Notes: generated by a model from the sequence alone, not told the origin. 64,000 nucleotides of DNA from SAR92 clade bacterium (GCA_004211905.1 SHBP01000003.1:124001-188000), one strand, 5' to 3'; positions 26,383 through 35,258 are shown, counted from the first letter of the stretch. Program-made: numbers and translations.

Positions 26383-26408
26383 TGCCCCTAGCAGGTGCAG
26401 GCGCACCT
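26383..26408 (+). promoter_or_regulatory. NtrC-like half-matching site overlapping a GGTGC/GCACC palindrome
   Basis: 26383-26398 reads TGCCCC-N4-AGGTGC, matching the NtrC pattern TGCACT-N4-TGGTGC at 9 of 12 half-site positions. It overlaps a perfect inverted repeat AGGTGC-N4-GCACCT at 26393-26408, which ends 4 bases before the sigma-54 promoter. The palindrome has the half-sites in the reverse order of NtrC sites, so it may bind something else. Confidence 0.35.
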
Positions 26409-26411
26409 TTA

Positions 26412-26427
26412 CGGCACGGTTATTGCT
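26412..26427 (+). promoter_or_regulatory. Sigma-54 (RpoN) promoter of amt
   Basis: CGGCACG-N4-TTGCT matches the consensus TGGCACG-N4-TTGC[A/T] at all but the first base. The essential GG (26413-26414) and GC (26425-26426) are exactly 10 bases apart. The predicted transcript starts near 26438, about 110 bases before the amt ATG. Confidence 0.88.
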
Positions 26428-26515
26428 TTCATTGCTATATAAGTCGATCTAGACCAGTTTCTGCCATCTTTTATGGAAGATAATGGTGCGATTTTAAATA
26501 CGCAATAACACTTTT

Positions 26516-26531
26516 TGCACTTATTTGGTGC
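26516..26531 (+). promoter_or_regulatory. Strong NtrC-like site in the amt leader
   Basis: TGCACT-N4-TGGTGC (26516-26521 and 26526-26531) matches both half-sites of the classical enterobacterial NtrC operator exactly. It lies downstream of the predicted start, 19 bases before the amt ATG. A weaker match (second half-site TGGTGC at 26484-26489) lies 42 bases, about four helical turns, upstream. Confidence 0.6.
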
Positions 26532-26550
26532 TTATTCCTAGGGGAAAATT

Positions 26551-27861
26551 ATGTTCTTTCAGTATCAGCGGGCAAATATAACCGCACTAGCAATAATACT
26601 TACTTTACTTCCTATACAAGCTTTCGCAGATGATTTAAATGCTGCGAATACATCATGGATTCTCACTTCAACAGCGCTTGTTCTGTTTATGACCATTCCC
26701 GGCCTTTCTCTGTTTTATGGTGGTTTAGTTCGATCTAAGAACGTTCTGTCAGTTCTAATGCAATGCTTTGCTATAACCTGTTTAGCATCCATTGTTTGGT
26801 TTGCTTTTGGATACAGTGTTGCTTTTGGTGACGGCGGATCGATGAATGCTTACATCGGGAATTTAGACAATTTATTCCTTGGAAAAGTTACCGAAGGAAG
26901 TATGTCTGGAGATATCCCTGAATCAGTTTTTGCTATGTTTCAAATGACCTTTGCTATTATTACCCCTGCACTCATTGTCGGAGCGTTTGCTGAGCGTATG
27001 CGTTTTAGTGCAATGCTATTGTTTAGTGGGCTTTGGTTAACCTTAGTTTATGCTCCTATCACTCACTGGGTCTGGGGCGGTGGTTGGTTAGGTGAGATGG
27101 GGCTATTAGATTTTGCTGGCGGGACCGTCGTACATATTACTGCGGGTGTCGGTGCCCTTGTTGCAGCTTTAGTATTAGGTAATCGTAAAGGATTTCCGCG
27201 TCAGGCTATGCCCCCACACAACCTTACAATGACCGTAACTGGCGCAGGTATGCTTTGGGTTGGTTGGTTTGGTTTTAATGGAGGCTCCGCATTAGCAGCT
27301 AACGGAGATGCTGGAATGGCTATGTTAGTGACTCATATATCCGCAGCAGCAGGCTCACTCGCCTGGATGATGATGGAGTGGACTAAGCATGGTAAACCTT
27401 CAGTTCTAGGTATCGTGACTGGCATGGTTGCGGGTCTGGGCACTATCACTCCAGCATCGGGATTTGTGGGGCCAGCAGGTGCGCTCATCATCGGTCTCAG
27501 TGCCGGTGTCATATGTTATTACGCAACCCAAGCGATCAAACAACGTTTTAAAATTGATGACTCTCTAGATGTTTTTCCAGTCCATGGTGTTGGAGGCATG
27601 CTTGGCACTCTTCTGGCTGGCGTTTTTGCCTCAGATGCTCTTGGTATATTTAGCGGTCAAGGTTATAACGAGGGAATGAATATGGCTAGTCAGGTCTCTG
27701 TTCAGCTAGTCGGTATTATCGCTACGTTTACCTATACAGCTATTGTCTCCTATATACTCTTGAAACTCGTCGATAAACTGCTAGTATTACGGGTAGATGA
27801 GGAAGAAGAAGTGCGAGGTTTAGACCTCGTTGAGCATGATGAGAGGGGCTACGACTTATAA
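26551..27861 (+). CDS. amt: Ammonium transporter, Amt family
   Basis: Amt forms trimeric inner-membrane channels for ammonium uptake under nitrogen limitation. The 436 residues begin with a signal peptide (MFFQYQ..., cleavage probably after FA near 27). Family motifs follow: FYGGLVRSKNVLSVLMQC, the ITHWVWGGGWLGEMG periplasmic gate region, DFAGGTVVHITAG with the conserved pore His, and DDSLDVFPVHGVGGMLGTLLAGVFA with the second pore His. AGGGG lies before the ATG. No glnK gene precedes it, unlike many amt loci. The sigma-54 promoter and NtrC-like sites point to nitrogen control. Confidence 0.97.
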   Translation: MFFQYQRANITALAIILTLLPIQAFADDLNAANTSWILTSTALVLFMTIPGLSLFYGGLVRSKNVLSVLMQCFAITCLASIVWFAFGYSVAFGDGGSMNAYIGNLDNLFLGKVTEGSMSGDIPESVFAMFQMTFAIITPALIVGAFAERMRFSAMLLFSGLWLTLVYAPITHWVWGGGWLGEMGLLDFAGGTVVHITAGVGALVAALVLGNRKGFPRQAMPPHNLTMTVTGAGMLWVGWFGFNGGSALAANGDAGMAMLVTHISAAAGSLAWMMMEWTKHGKPSVLGIVTGMVAGLGTITPASGFVGPAGALIIGLSAGVICYYATQAIKQRFKIDDSLDVFPVHGVGGMLGTLLAGVFASDALGIFSGQGYNEGMNMASQVSVQLVGIIATFTYTAIVSYILLKLVDKLLVLRVDEEEEVRGLDLVEHDERGYDL

Positions 27862-27947
27862 TAATAAGATTTTCAGGAGAATTATAAGGCTCAACTGTCA
27901 CTGCAAAATATAGTAATATAAAAATATTGCAGGACAATTAAGAGCTT

Positions 27948-27977
27948 AAGCCGTTGGTTTGTATCAGCGGCTTTTTT
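27948..27977 (+). terminator. Intrinsic terminator after amt
   Basis: A 9-bp stem AAGCCGTTG/CAGCGGCTT (27948-27956 and 27965-27973, one G-U pair) with an 8-base loop is followed by a run of six T residues. It overlaps the last codons region of the convergent btuF gene. Confidence 0.85.
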
Positions 27978-28887
27978 ATGTCTGCGGCATTATTGATTTT
28001 TCAATCCTAGATTTATCAAGGAAATTACACACATAAGTGGCACCATCTAAAATTCGACTAGATTGCCTCTGCATTAAATCGGGAGGAATAAGGTACAGAT
28101 GACCCTTGTCTACGGCAGAAATACTCGGCCAACGGCCCCATTTTTTTCTCCAGCCCGCAATACGCTCCTCAGATCCACTAGATAAAATAACTTCTGGATC
28201 GGCATTTATAATTGCCTCTATATTGACCCGAGGAACTAAAGGTTGCGCCTCTGCAAACACATTGACACCTGCACATAGATCTATCACATCACTGACTAAA
28301 TGCTTTCCATTTAAAGTCATTATGGGATCATCCCAAATCTGATAAAACGTTTTTACTTTCTTTTTGTCCACATAAAGTGACTGAAGCCTACCTAACTTTT
28401 CTGAGAATTCAGATGCAACCTGAATACTTTGCTTATCATTACCAGTAATTTTCCCTAATCGTTTAAATAGATCGGGAATCTCTTTAATCTTCGTTGTTTC
28501 AATGACAAAGACAGGCAATCCTAATTCCCGCAATCTATTAATAACCTCGACTCCATTTCCCGAGTGCCACGCTAATATGACATCCGGCTTTAAAGAAAGA
28601 ATAAGCTCATAATTGACTATTGAATGATTATTTACACGAATGATTTTTTTTGCGGCTTCAGGATAATTACTGTATTCATCAACGCCGATTATTTGGCTAC
28701 CAGCACCAATATGAAAAAGTATTTCAGTGATATTTGGAGCTAAACTAATGATCTTCATCGCAGGTTCTGATAACACTATTTCCTTCTCTAGATCATCCAT
28801 TACACTGATCGCAGCATGCGAACACAGTGCCAATGAAGTTATAAAAGTAGTGAAGGCAAAGCGTAAGAATACAAATTTAGTCTGCAT
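27976..28887 (-). CDS. btuF: Periplasmic cobalamin-binding protein (BtuF-like)
   Basis: The 303-residue protein has a signal peptide (about 1-26, ending ALCSHA) and a class III periplasmic binding fold: KIISLAPNITEILFHIGAGSQIIGVDEYSNYP at the start and RLRELGLPVFVIE in the middle linker region. BtuF/FhuD-type proteins deliver B12 or siderophores to an inner-membrane BtuCD/FecCD transporter. Its position as last gene of a cobalamin-riboswitch operon makes cobalamin the expected ligand. The start overlaps the ATPase stop by one base. Confidence 0.88.
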   Translation of the reverse strand: MQTKFVFLRFAFTTFITSLALCSHAAISVMDDLEKEIVLSEPAMKIISLAPNITEILFHIGAGSQIIGVDEYSNYPEAAKKIIRVNNHSIVNYELILSLKPDVILAWHSGNGVEVINRLRELGLPVFVIETTKIKEIPDLFKRLGKITGNDKQSIQVASEFSEKLGRLQSLYVDKKKVKTFYQIWDDPIMTLNGKHLVSDVIDLCAGVNVFAEAQPLVPRVNIEAIINADPEVILSSGSEERIAGWRKKWGRWPSISAVDKGHLYLIPPDLMQRQSSRILDGATYVCNFLDKSRIEKSIMPQT

Positions 28888-29660
28888 TAGTTGACCACTA
28901 AAGGTTTACCAGTCACTGGGTGTTTTAATATCAGCGGTGTGATACCAAAAACATCAGATATAAGTTGCTGATTAAGGACCTCATCAGGACTTCCTTGGGC
29001 GACTATAGTGCCTTTGTCAAATACAATAATATTATCTGCACACCGAGCTGCCAAGTTTAAATCGTGTACAACCATGATGACACCGACACCACGCTCAGCT
29101 AACTCTGAAACAATCTTTAAAGTAAGGACTTGATGTGAAAGATCCAATGCAGATGTTGGCTCATCAAGAACTAAAAACTGATTGCCAGTAGTGATTGGCT
29201 CCCATATCTGCGCCAACACTCTGGCCAGTTGAACCCGCTGTTTTTCACCCCCAGACATCTGAGTGAAAAAGCGGCTTTCCAAGTAGTTGGCATCCACTGC
29301 GGTCAATGCCTCCCTAACTATATGAGTATCTCTCACCTTCCCTGATTGATGCGGAATGCGCCCAAGAGCAACAATTTCAGAAGCATTAAACGGAAAATTC
29401 AGCGAGCTGTGCTGGGGCAACACACTGACCATTCTTGCTCTTTGGTCAGGACTCCAATCACTCAACGCTTTATCATTGAGTACAACTTGCCCCCGTGTTG
29501 GCAAAATGTCACCGCTGAGTACTTTTATGAAGCTTGATTTCCCCGCGCCATTAGGCCCCACAATAACAGTAATCTGTCCTGCATTTATCGCAACATTAAC
29601 GTCTCTAAGGATATTAAATCCCGACATGTGAAGCGAAATATTATCCGCTAAAAACGCCAT
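28887..29660 (-). CDS. btuD: Cobalamin/heme-type ABC importer ATPase (BtuD/HmuV-like)
   Basis: The 257 residues form one ABC ATPase of the FecCD importer class, with Walker A GPNGAGKSS at 35-43, signature MSGGEKQRVQLARVLAQ and Walker B FLVLDEPTSALDLSHQ. The sequence resembles HmuV heme ATPases as much as BtuD, including the GRIPHQSG segment. The riboswitch, BtuB and CobO in the same operon favour cobalamin. It lies 3 bases after btuC and overlaps btuF by one base. Confidence 0.9.
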   Translation of the reverse strand: MAFLADNISLHMSGFNILRDVNVAINAGQITVIVGPNGAGKSSFIKVLSGDILPTRGQVVLNDKALSDWSPDQRARMVSVLPQHSSLNFPFNASEIVALGRIPHQSGKVRDTHIVREALTAVDANYLESRFFTQMSGGEKQRVQLARVLAQIWEPITTGNQFLVLDEPTSALDLSHQVLTLKIVSELAERGVGVIMVVHDLNLAARCADNIIVFDKGTIVAQGSPDEVLNQQLISDVFGITPLILKHPVTGKPLVVN

Positions 29661-29663
29661 AAA

Positions 29664-30707
29664 CTAGAGCTCTCTTCGCTGTTGTATGAGCAACATAATA
29701 AAGAATGGTGCACCCAAAATAGCGGTTAAAATACCGGTAGGCAGCTCCACTGGCGCTATAATAACCCGAGCAAGAGTGTCAGCTATGAGCAGTAAAATAC
29801 CTCCAGCTAAGGCGGATACTGGCAACAACCAACGATGATCGGGCCCAATTAACAGACGCACTATGTGCGGCACTATTAAGCCGACAAATCCAATCATCCC
29901 TGCAACTGCAACCGCTGTGCCTATTCCCAGAGTAGTCAGTAGAATTAGTTTTTTCTTCACGCGCTGAACATCTATACCCAAATGTCGGGCTTCTGATTCT
30001 CCCAGCAGTAATGCATTGAGGGACTTACTTTCTCTGGGAAAAAGAATGAGTACAACAACGGCTACTACCGCAACAATAGACACGCGGGTCCAATTGGCTG
30101 TGCTGAGATTCCCCATTTGCCAGATACTGATTTGCCGAAGCATTTCGTTGTCGGCAAAGTAACTGAGTAAACTATTAACTGCACCTCCTAGAGCACTGAT
30201 AGCTATTCCTGCAAGTAGCATAGTAGTTACTGACGTGCCAAGAGTGGAAGTCGATAACTTAAAGACTAGAAGAGTTATTAAAAAACTGCCAATAAAGGCT
30301 CCTATAGCAACCACTGACAATCCAAGCACAGCATTATTTTGTAGCCACGTTCCTGTCAGAACGATGACGATACTTGCTCCCACCGACGCACCACTGGATA
30401 CACCGATAAGTGAGGGTGCAGCTAACGGATTCCTAAACAGCCCCTGCATAACAGCACCACTTATCGCAAGTATCGCTCCAATCAAAAATGCCAGACAGAT
30501 GCGTGACAAACGGATATCAAACAATATAGTGTTAATTTGGTTGGTGTGAATATCAGTGGTCGATGATTGTAAGAAGAGACTAGTACTCTGCTGAATAATT
30601 ACATCAATAGGAATATTGACGGTACCTGCGTTAAGTCCCAGTATTACCGCTACAGGTAGAGAAACCCATAGCAAAATACTAAGACCTTGCGCAGATATCC
30701 TGCGCAA
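29664..30707 (-). CDS. btuC: Cobalamin ABC importer permease (BtuC/FecCD family)
   Basis: The 347-residue permease has about ten hydrophobic helices and the FecCD landmarks RLSRICLAFLIGAILAISGAVMQGLFRNPLAAPSLIG and GMIGFVGLIVPHIVRLLIGPDHRWLLP. The latter contains the coupling-helix region that contacts the ATPase. The start is a TTG immediately after the cobO stop, with GGA about 7 bases upstream, suggesting coupling to cobO translation. The operon context indicates cobalamin. Confidence 0.92.
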   Translation of the reverse strand: MRRISAQGLSILLWVSLPVAVILGLNAGTVNIPIDVIIQQSTSLFLQSSTTDIHTNQINTILFDIRLSRICLAFLIGAILAISGAVMQGLFRNPLAAPSLIGVSSGASVGASIVIVLTGTWLQNNAVLGLSVVAIGAFIGSFLITLLVFKLSTSTLGTSVTTMLLAGIAISALGGAVNSLLSYFADNEMLRQISIWQMGNLSTANWTRVSIVAVVAVVVLILFPRESKSLNALLLGESEARHLGIDVQRVKKKLILLTTLGIGTAVAVAGMIGFVGLIVPHIVRLLIGPDHRWLLPVSALAGGILLLIADTLARVIIAPVELPTGILTAILGAPFFIMLLIQQRREL

Positions 30708-31322
30708 TTAAAAGTCCACGCCCTTACGAGCCTTGATACCTGAATGATAGGCGTGCTTTATATCTTTAACTTCAGACACTGTATCAGCAATATCTCTAAT
30801 GGCACTTCCACCGCCACGTCCTGTTAAAACAACGCTCTGATTTGTGGGTCGTGCTTTTATGGCATTAATTATCCTATCTTCATCCAGATATTTAAAACTC
30901 AGCATGTAGGTAATTTCGTCTAAAACCACCAAATGGTAACGTTCATCTTTTAACATAGGCTCAACTACGGCCCACGTCTTTTCTGCAGCTGCAATATCAC
31001 CTGAGCGATCCTGAGTATCCCAGGTAAACCCCGTCCCCATTTGATAAAAGTCTACTTCTGGCAATTCATTTTTAAGAAATAATTCTTCTCCTGACAACTG
31101 CTCTCCCTTTATAAACTGAACTACGCCAACTCTATACCCATATCCAAGAGCTCGCAAAACCATACCAAACGCAGAGCTAGTCTTGCCCTTGCCATCGCCA
31201 GTGAGCAAAATAACGACTCCTTGTTCTTTAACTGCAGAGGCGATTGTTGCATCAATGCTCTGCTTTTGCTTTTGCATCTTTTTCTTATGTCGCTCTTCTT
31301 TCTCACTATTTTTGTCTGTCAT
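30708..31322 (-). CDS. cobO: Cob(I)yrinic acid a,c-diamide adenosyltransferase (CobA/BtuR type)
   Basis: The enzyme attaches the 5'-deoxyadenosyl group of ATP to cob(I)alamin or cobyrinate, making the coenzyme form. The 204 residues have a basic N-terminus (about 1-25, KKKMQKQKQ), a P-loop TGDGKGKTS at 41-49, RALGYGYRVGVVQFIKG, VVLDEITYML and the C-terminal YHSGIKARKGVDF, all typical of the family. It sits between the receptor and the transporter genes, so imported B12 is converted at once. Confidence 0.95.
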   Translation of the reverse strand: MTDKNSEKEERHKKKMQKQKQSIDATIASAVKEQGVVILLTGDGKGKTSSAFGMVLRALGYGYRVGVVQFIKGEQLSGEELFLKNELPEVDFYQMGTGFTWDTQDRSGDIAAAEKTWAVVEPMLKDERYHLVVLDEITYMLSFKYLDEDRIINAIKARPTNQSVVLTGRGGGSAIRDIADTVSEVKDIKHAYHSGIKARKGVDF

Positions 31323-31357
31323 ATCAAAAAACCTTATTCATTCAAAAGAGGAGTGGT

Positions 31358-33268
31358 TTACATACTATAGCGTAATCCCAAGCTAGCACCGAAACCTAAC
31401 GTCTGATAACCAAATACTTCCTCATAGTTTTCATTTAGAGCATTTTCTAGCTTAATATACATCTCAAGCTTGTCAGTCGCCGAGTAATTAAGATTAATGT
31501 TCAGTAAAGTATGGTTACTCAAATCAACAACCTGTGATGGCTCAGGGAAAGGTGGGAAGTAAATATCAGTCTGCTCTCCAGTAAACTGAATATTGGTATT
31601 TAAATGAAGATTATCAGCTGCCTGCCATCCTAAATTTAGACTTGCAATATGTCTCGGTCTTCGCACTTCTCTAACAGCATCATCGCCTATTGAATCAGTA
31701 TAGGTATAAGCCGCCGACAGCGACAATGATTCAGATATATTACCCACAGCACTTAGTTCAGCGCCTTTCCGCTCACTTATACCGTTAATATTACTAGAAG
31801 TATATGCAAAGGTCGCCGGGTCATATACAAATCCATCTATTTCATTCTCTAGTTCTGCATCGAATGCGGTGAGTGATAAAGTCACTCCTCCGTCCATCAT
31901 TTCCCGATCAATACCCAACTCCCAACTTTTGGATTCCTCAGGAATAAGATTTGGGTTGCCAATAAAATTAGTATAAAAACCGAATCGCTCAGTAAATGTT
32001 GGATTTTTTACTGCCGTACCCACGGCACTTCGAAGACGAGTTGCGTCTGATAATTGATAAACCACCTCTGCTCTGTATGTATTTGCGCTGTCAAACTCAG
32101 AATTATCATCACGTCTGCCACTAACAGCAAACGTTAGCTGATCACTAACATCAGTGCGGTACTCAACCGCCACACTATCAGTATCACGCTCACGATTTTG
32201 ATTAGGATCATAAATTCCCCATGATATCTCGCCGCGTTGCATCCAATCTTCTTCCTCGCGCTCAACTAAAACCGCAATATTCTGCGCGCCCTGATCCCAC
32301 GAGAAAGATCCAACATATTGATATTGATCTTTTGTTGAAGCGGTTACGTTACCCTTAACCTTATCTGCAAAAGCGACATTATCGCTTTCAGATCGGCTTA
32401 TCAAAACTTTATGTTGCCAGGCACCATCTTGGGAGGAATAGTCGCCCTGTAAACGCATCGTGTTATTTTCAAACTCTGACACTCTGTCTTGATCTTCAAT
32501 TAAACCATCAAAATCACTGTCAGCATCAAATTGATTCATACCGTCAGACTCTCGCGCAGCAAATGAGATACTCATCTGATCACTCAATCTCAAACCTGAT
32601 TTAAGATTAAAAGTAGTGTTACGATAACCGTCGTTTTCATCACCTGTACGAGCAATATTGTCTCCCTCCGACTCAATATGGCTAAGGCCAAAGCGAATAT
32701 CGAAATCACCTTGCTTGTGACCAATGCTAAATCCACTGTGGTGAGTAGCCCAGCTGCCAGTTTCTAGAAACAAGCTGACGCTAGATTTATCAGCGCTTCG
32801 GGTAATAATATTCACTACGCCTGCCACAGCATCGCTGCCTCGCAGTGAACTCTGTGGTCCACGAATAATTTCAATACGTTCTATGTCCGACGCAGTTAGG
32901 GTTCCCCAGCTAAATTCATCGCCCTGAGAAGGATCGCTAGCTTCAACTCCATCAATTGTTACGAGCAGATGATTGGCTTCTGCCCCACGCACACGAATTT
33001 GAGTTTGTGATCCTAAGACTCCAACTTGGCTCACTGAGAACCCAGGGACATCGCGAAGAATGTTACTAAGACTAACCGTTGCTCGATTTTTTAATTGCTC
33101 TCTGCCAATCACGGTAACAGCATTGGCTGAACGTGAAGCTAAAATAGGTATAAGAGACGCAGAGACAAGAATCTCTTCTATTTCTGCATTAGTGTCTGAC
33201 ATTACGTGCGTACTTAAGGGGCTAACCGCCAGCGCAAATGCTGCGGCATAATGTATGTTTAACTTCAT
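31358..33268 (-). CDS. btuB: TonB-dependent vitamin B12 receptor (BtuB-like)
   Basis: The 636 residues include a signal peptide (about 1-24) and a TonB-box-like EEILVSASL at about 31-39. A plug domain follows (VTVIGREQLKNRATVSLSNILRDVPGF through RGPQSSLRGSDAVAGVVNIITR), then a beta-barrel whose alternating strands run to the C-terminus. The final residue is Met rather than the usual aromatic Phe. Length and plug match BtuB. A cobalamin riboswitch lies upstream and cobO-btuCDF follow, giving strong support for a cobalamin ligand. Confidence 0.93.
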   Translation of the reverse strand: MKLNIHYAAAFALAVSPLSTHVMSDTNAEIEEILVSASLIPILASRSANAVTVIGREQLKNRATVSLSNILRDVPGFSVSQVGVLGSQTQIRVRGAEANHLLVTIDGVEASDPSQGDEFSWGTLTASDIERIEIIRGPQSSLRGSDAVAGVVNIITRSADKSSVSLFLETGSWATHHSGFSIGHKQGDFDIRFGLSHIESEGDNIARTGDENDGYRNTTFNLKSGLRLSDQMSISFAARESDGMNQFDADSDFDGLIEDQDRVSEFENNTMRLQGDYSSQDGAWQHKVLISRSESDNVAFADKVKGNVTASTKDQYQYVGSFSWDQGAQNIAVLVEREEEDWMQRGEISWGIYDPNQNRERDTDSVAVEYRTDVSDQLTFAVSGRRDDNSEFDSANTYRAEVVYQLSDATRLRSAVGTAVKNPTFTERFGFYTNFIGNPNLIPEESKSWELGIDREMMDGGVTLSLTAFDAELENEIDGFVYDPATFAYTSSNINGISERKGAELSAVGNISESLSLSAAYTYTDSIGDDAVREVRRPRHIASLNLGWQAADNLHLNTNIQFTGEQTDIYFPPFPEPSQVVDLSNHTLLNINLNYSATDKLEMYIKLENALNENYEEVFGYQTLGFGASLGLRYSM

Positions 33269-33392
33269 TTTAGATATCTCTTACACTCACACCCGAGTGA
33301 TTCCGTTTAAAAAGATGCGAGGAGCAATAGAAGAGCGGAACGACAGAAACTGTCAATCAGCACAAGACCACACCCCGCGGTTTGTCTGCATA

Positions 33393-33597
33393 GCGACAGG
33401 CCGGTCTCCGGACTCATAAGTGAGCAAACTGCTCTATTCGATAACCTTCCCATGCAATTGCACAGTGGCATTACTATCGAACATTCTTATTTACCGTTGC
33501 GGGGGCAGTATCGGGATGGCTTTTACAATAATAGATCTAGCGCACCGATTTCCCGTTTAACTTTCAACTAAAGTTTCTAGTATCCAGAACCTGTTGC
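33393..33597 (-). ncRNA. Cobalamin (adenosylcobalamin) riboswitch
   Basis: In transcript order (minus strand) it shows a closing stem ACAGG...CCTGT, a GGGAAATCGGTG segment, CTGCCCCCGCAACGGT, the GCCACTG element (complement of 33463-33469), GGGAAGG, and the diagnostic B12 box AGTCCGGAGACCGGCC (complement of 33399-33414). All are in canonical order. It should reduce btuB operon expression when adenosylcobalamin is plentiful. No strong T-tract terminator follows, so control is more likely at translation initiation. Confidence 0.95.
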
Positions 33598-33613
33598 CGA
33601 AGCAAGAGTGGGA

Positions 33614-33642
33614 AATGTACGCTCGAGATACTTAGATGTCAA
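33614..33642 (-). promoter_or_regulatory. Sigma-70 promoter of the btuB operon
   Basis: On the minus strand, TTGACA (complement of 33637-33642), 17-base spacer, TACATT (complement of 33614-33619). The -35 is perfect and the -10 matches 4 of 6. Transcription would start about 10 bases before the riboswitch. Confidence 0.8.
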
Positions 33643-33714
33643 ACAACTTTAAGCAGAAATTAATATTTGTTTTGATAATGACGAATTGATCATAACTCAT
33701 CATTAGAGCAGAGC

Positions 33715-35085
33715 TTAAGACAAAGCCTCAAGAGCTTCAGTTACCCTTCGAACAGGTACTATGCTCATACCTTTGATGGGTTGTTTTGGCATATTCCCTG
33801 CAGGTACGATAGCTCGACTAAAACCATGCTTAGCGGCTTCTCGCAATCGCTCTTGACCATTTGCGACGGGTCGAATTTCTCCGGCCAGTCCAACCTCACC
33901 AAAAACAACGAGATCTTTGGGTAAGGGACTATCTCGAAAACTAGATATCACTGATAGTATCAAGGCCAAATCGGCGCTGGTCTCAAGCACTTTGACCCCA
34001 CCCACTACATTCACAAAGACATCTTGGTCACCTACCATGATACCGCCGTGACGATGCAGAACCGCCAATAGCATTGATAATCGATTATGATCTAATCCAA
34101 CTGTGACTCGGCGTGGATTGCCTAAATGGCTGTCATCGACTAATGCCTGAAGTTCCACTAGAAGAGGTCGTGTGCCCTCCCAAACCACCATTACAACACT
34201 ACCAGATGACACTTCCTCTCCACGCTGCAAAAATATCGCTGAAGGATTTGGTACTTCACGCAAACCTTTGTCAGTCATCGCGAATACGCCAAGCTCATTC
34301 ACCGCACCAAAACGATTCTTATTACTGCGAAGTGTCCTAAAATGGCTATCACTGGAGCCCTCTAGCATTAAGGAGCAATCAATCATATGCTCCAATACTT
34401 TAGGACCTGCTAAGGAGCCATCTTTGGTCACATGACCCACCATAATGAGTACTGTTCCGGTTTGTTTGGCAAATCTTACTAACATTGCCGCACTTTCGCG
34501 GACCTGAGAGACACTGCCCGGCGCAGAGGCTACTTCTTCCAAGTGCATCACTTGAATAGAGTCAATAACTAGTACTTTGGGGCGCTTCTGCTCGGCAATA
34601 GCACAGACCGTCTCCACCGATGTCTCTGCCATAATTTCGAGCTTGTCAGTAGGTAAATCTAGTCGAGCTGCACGCATAGCCACCTGCTGCGGTGATTCTT
34701 CGCCAGTCACATATAGCGCACTGTTGCTGTTAGCCATGGTACAGAGGGTCTGCAACAAAACTGTACTCTTACCAGCACCAGGCTCCCCCCCGAGTAGCAC
34801 ACAAGATCCAGGCACAAACCCACCGCCCAGCACCAAATCCAGCTCGCCAGTTCCTGAGCTTATTCTTGGGATTTCATCGAGGGCAATCTCAGACAAAGTT
34901 TTAACGGCACTATCTACACTCCCAGCGAAGCCCGGACGCAGAACAACTCCACCTCTTGATGACGTGCCTAAACGTACCTCAGACAATGTGTTCCATGCAT
35001 TGCATTCGCTGCATTGCCCTTGCCATTTCCGATAATCAGCTCCACAGTCATTGCAAACGAAAGCTGATTTAGTCTTGCTCGCCAA
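33715..35085 (-). CDS. radA: DNA repair protein RadA (Sms)
   Basis: RadA is a DnaB-like/RecA-like helicase that promotes branch migration in recombination. The 456 residues have the N-terminal zinc finger (C11, C14, C25, C28), Walker A GEPGAGKST, the RadA-specific KNRFG motif (SNKNRFGAVNELG) and a C-terminal Lon-like domain (DVFVNVVGGVKV, LPKDLVVFGEVGLAGEIRPV). Length is standard. It is divergent from the DnaT-domain gene, which also relates to helicase loading, across 173 bases. Confidence 0.98.
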   Translation of the reverse strand: MASKTKSAFVCNDCGADYRKWQGQCSECNAWNTLSEVRLGTSSRGGVVLRPGFAGSVDSAVKTLSEIALDEIPRISSGTGELDLVLGGGFVPGSCVLLGGEPGAGKSTVLLQTLCTMANSNSALYVTGEESPQQVAMRAARLDLPTDKLEIMAETSVETVCAIAEQKRPKVLVIDSIQVMHLEEVASAPGSVSQVRESAAMLVRFAKQTGTVLIMVGHVTKDGSLAGPKVLEHMIDCSLMLEGSSDSHFRTLRSNKNRFGAVNELGVFAMTDKGLREVPNPSAIFLQRGEEVSSGSVVMVVWEGTRPLLVELQALVDDSHLGNPRRVTVGLDHNRLSMLLAVLHRHGGIMVGDQDVFVNVVGGVKVLETSADLALILSVISSFRDSPLPKDLVVFGEVGLAGEIRPVANGQERLREAAKHGFSRAIVPAGNMPKQPIKGMSIVPVRRVTEALEALS

Positions 35086-35258
35086 GTAACTCTCCTATTC
35101 CTAATAAGTTGTATTTAAACTTATTACTGTTGTTATGTACAGTACTAATGGTATTCAAAATAATGAAGGGTATGGTGATTTTTTGGTAGGTAAATATACA
35201 TACACCATTGTGTTAGGTTTATCTCGTCCAATCGGTGGCTTTCTGATACAGTAATATC

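Larger units (their letters stand above)
26202..26550. other. ppc / amt divergent regulatory region
   Basis: 349 bases without a gene. The amt-proximal half holds a sigma-54 promoter at 26412-26427, NtrC-like sites and a palindrome (listed separately). The half next to ppc (26202-26380) shows no clear sigma-70 promoter or hairpin to my reading. Confidence 0.7.
33269..33714. other. btuB leader and promoter region
   Basis: 446 bases without a gene between radA and btuB. They hold a sigma-70 promoter (33614-33642), the cobalamin riboswitch (33393-33597) and an expression platform of about 125 bases. Two short hairpins are visible in the platform: GACAG/CTGTC near 33345-33357, and CACTC/GAGTG near 33283-33300, just before the btuB start. 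Confidence 0.75.
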
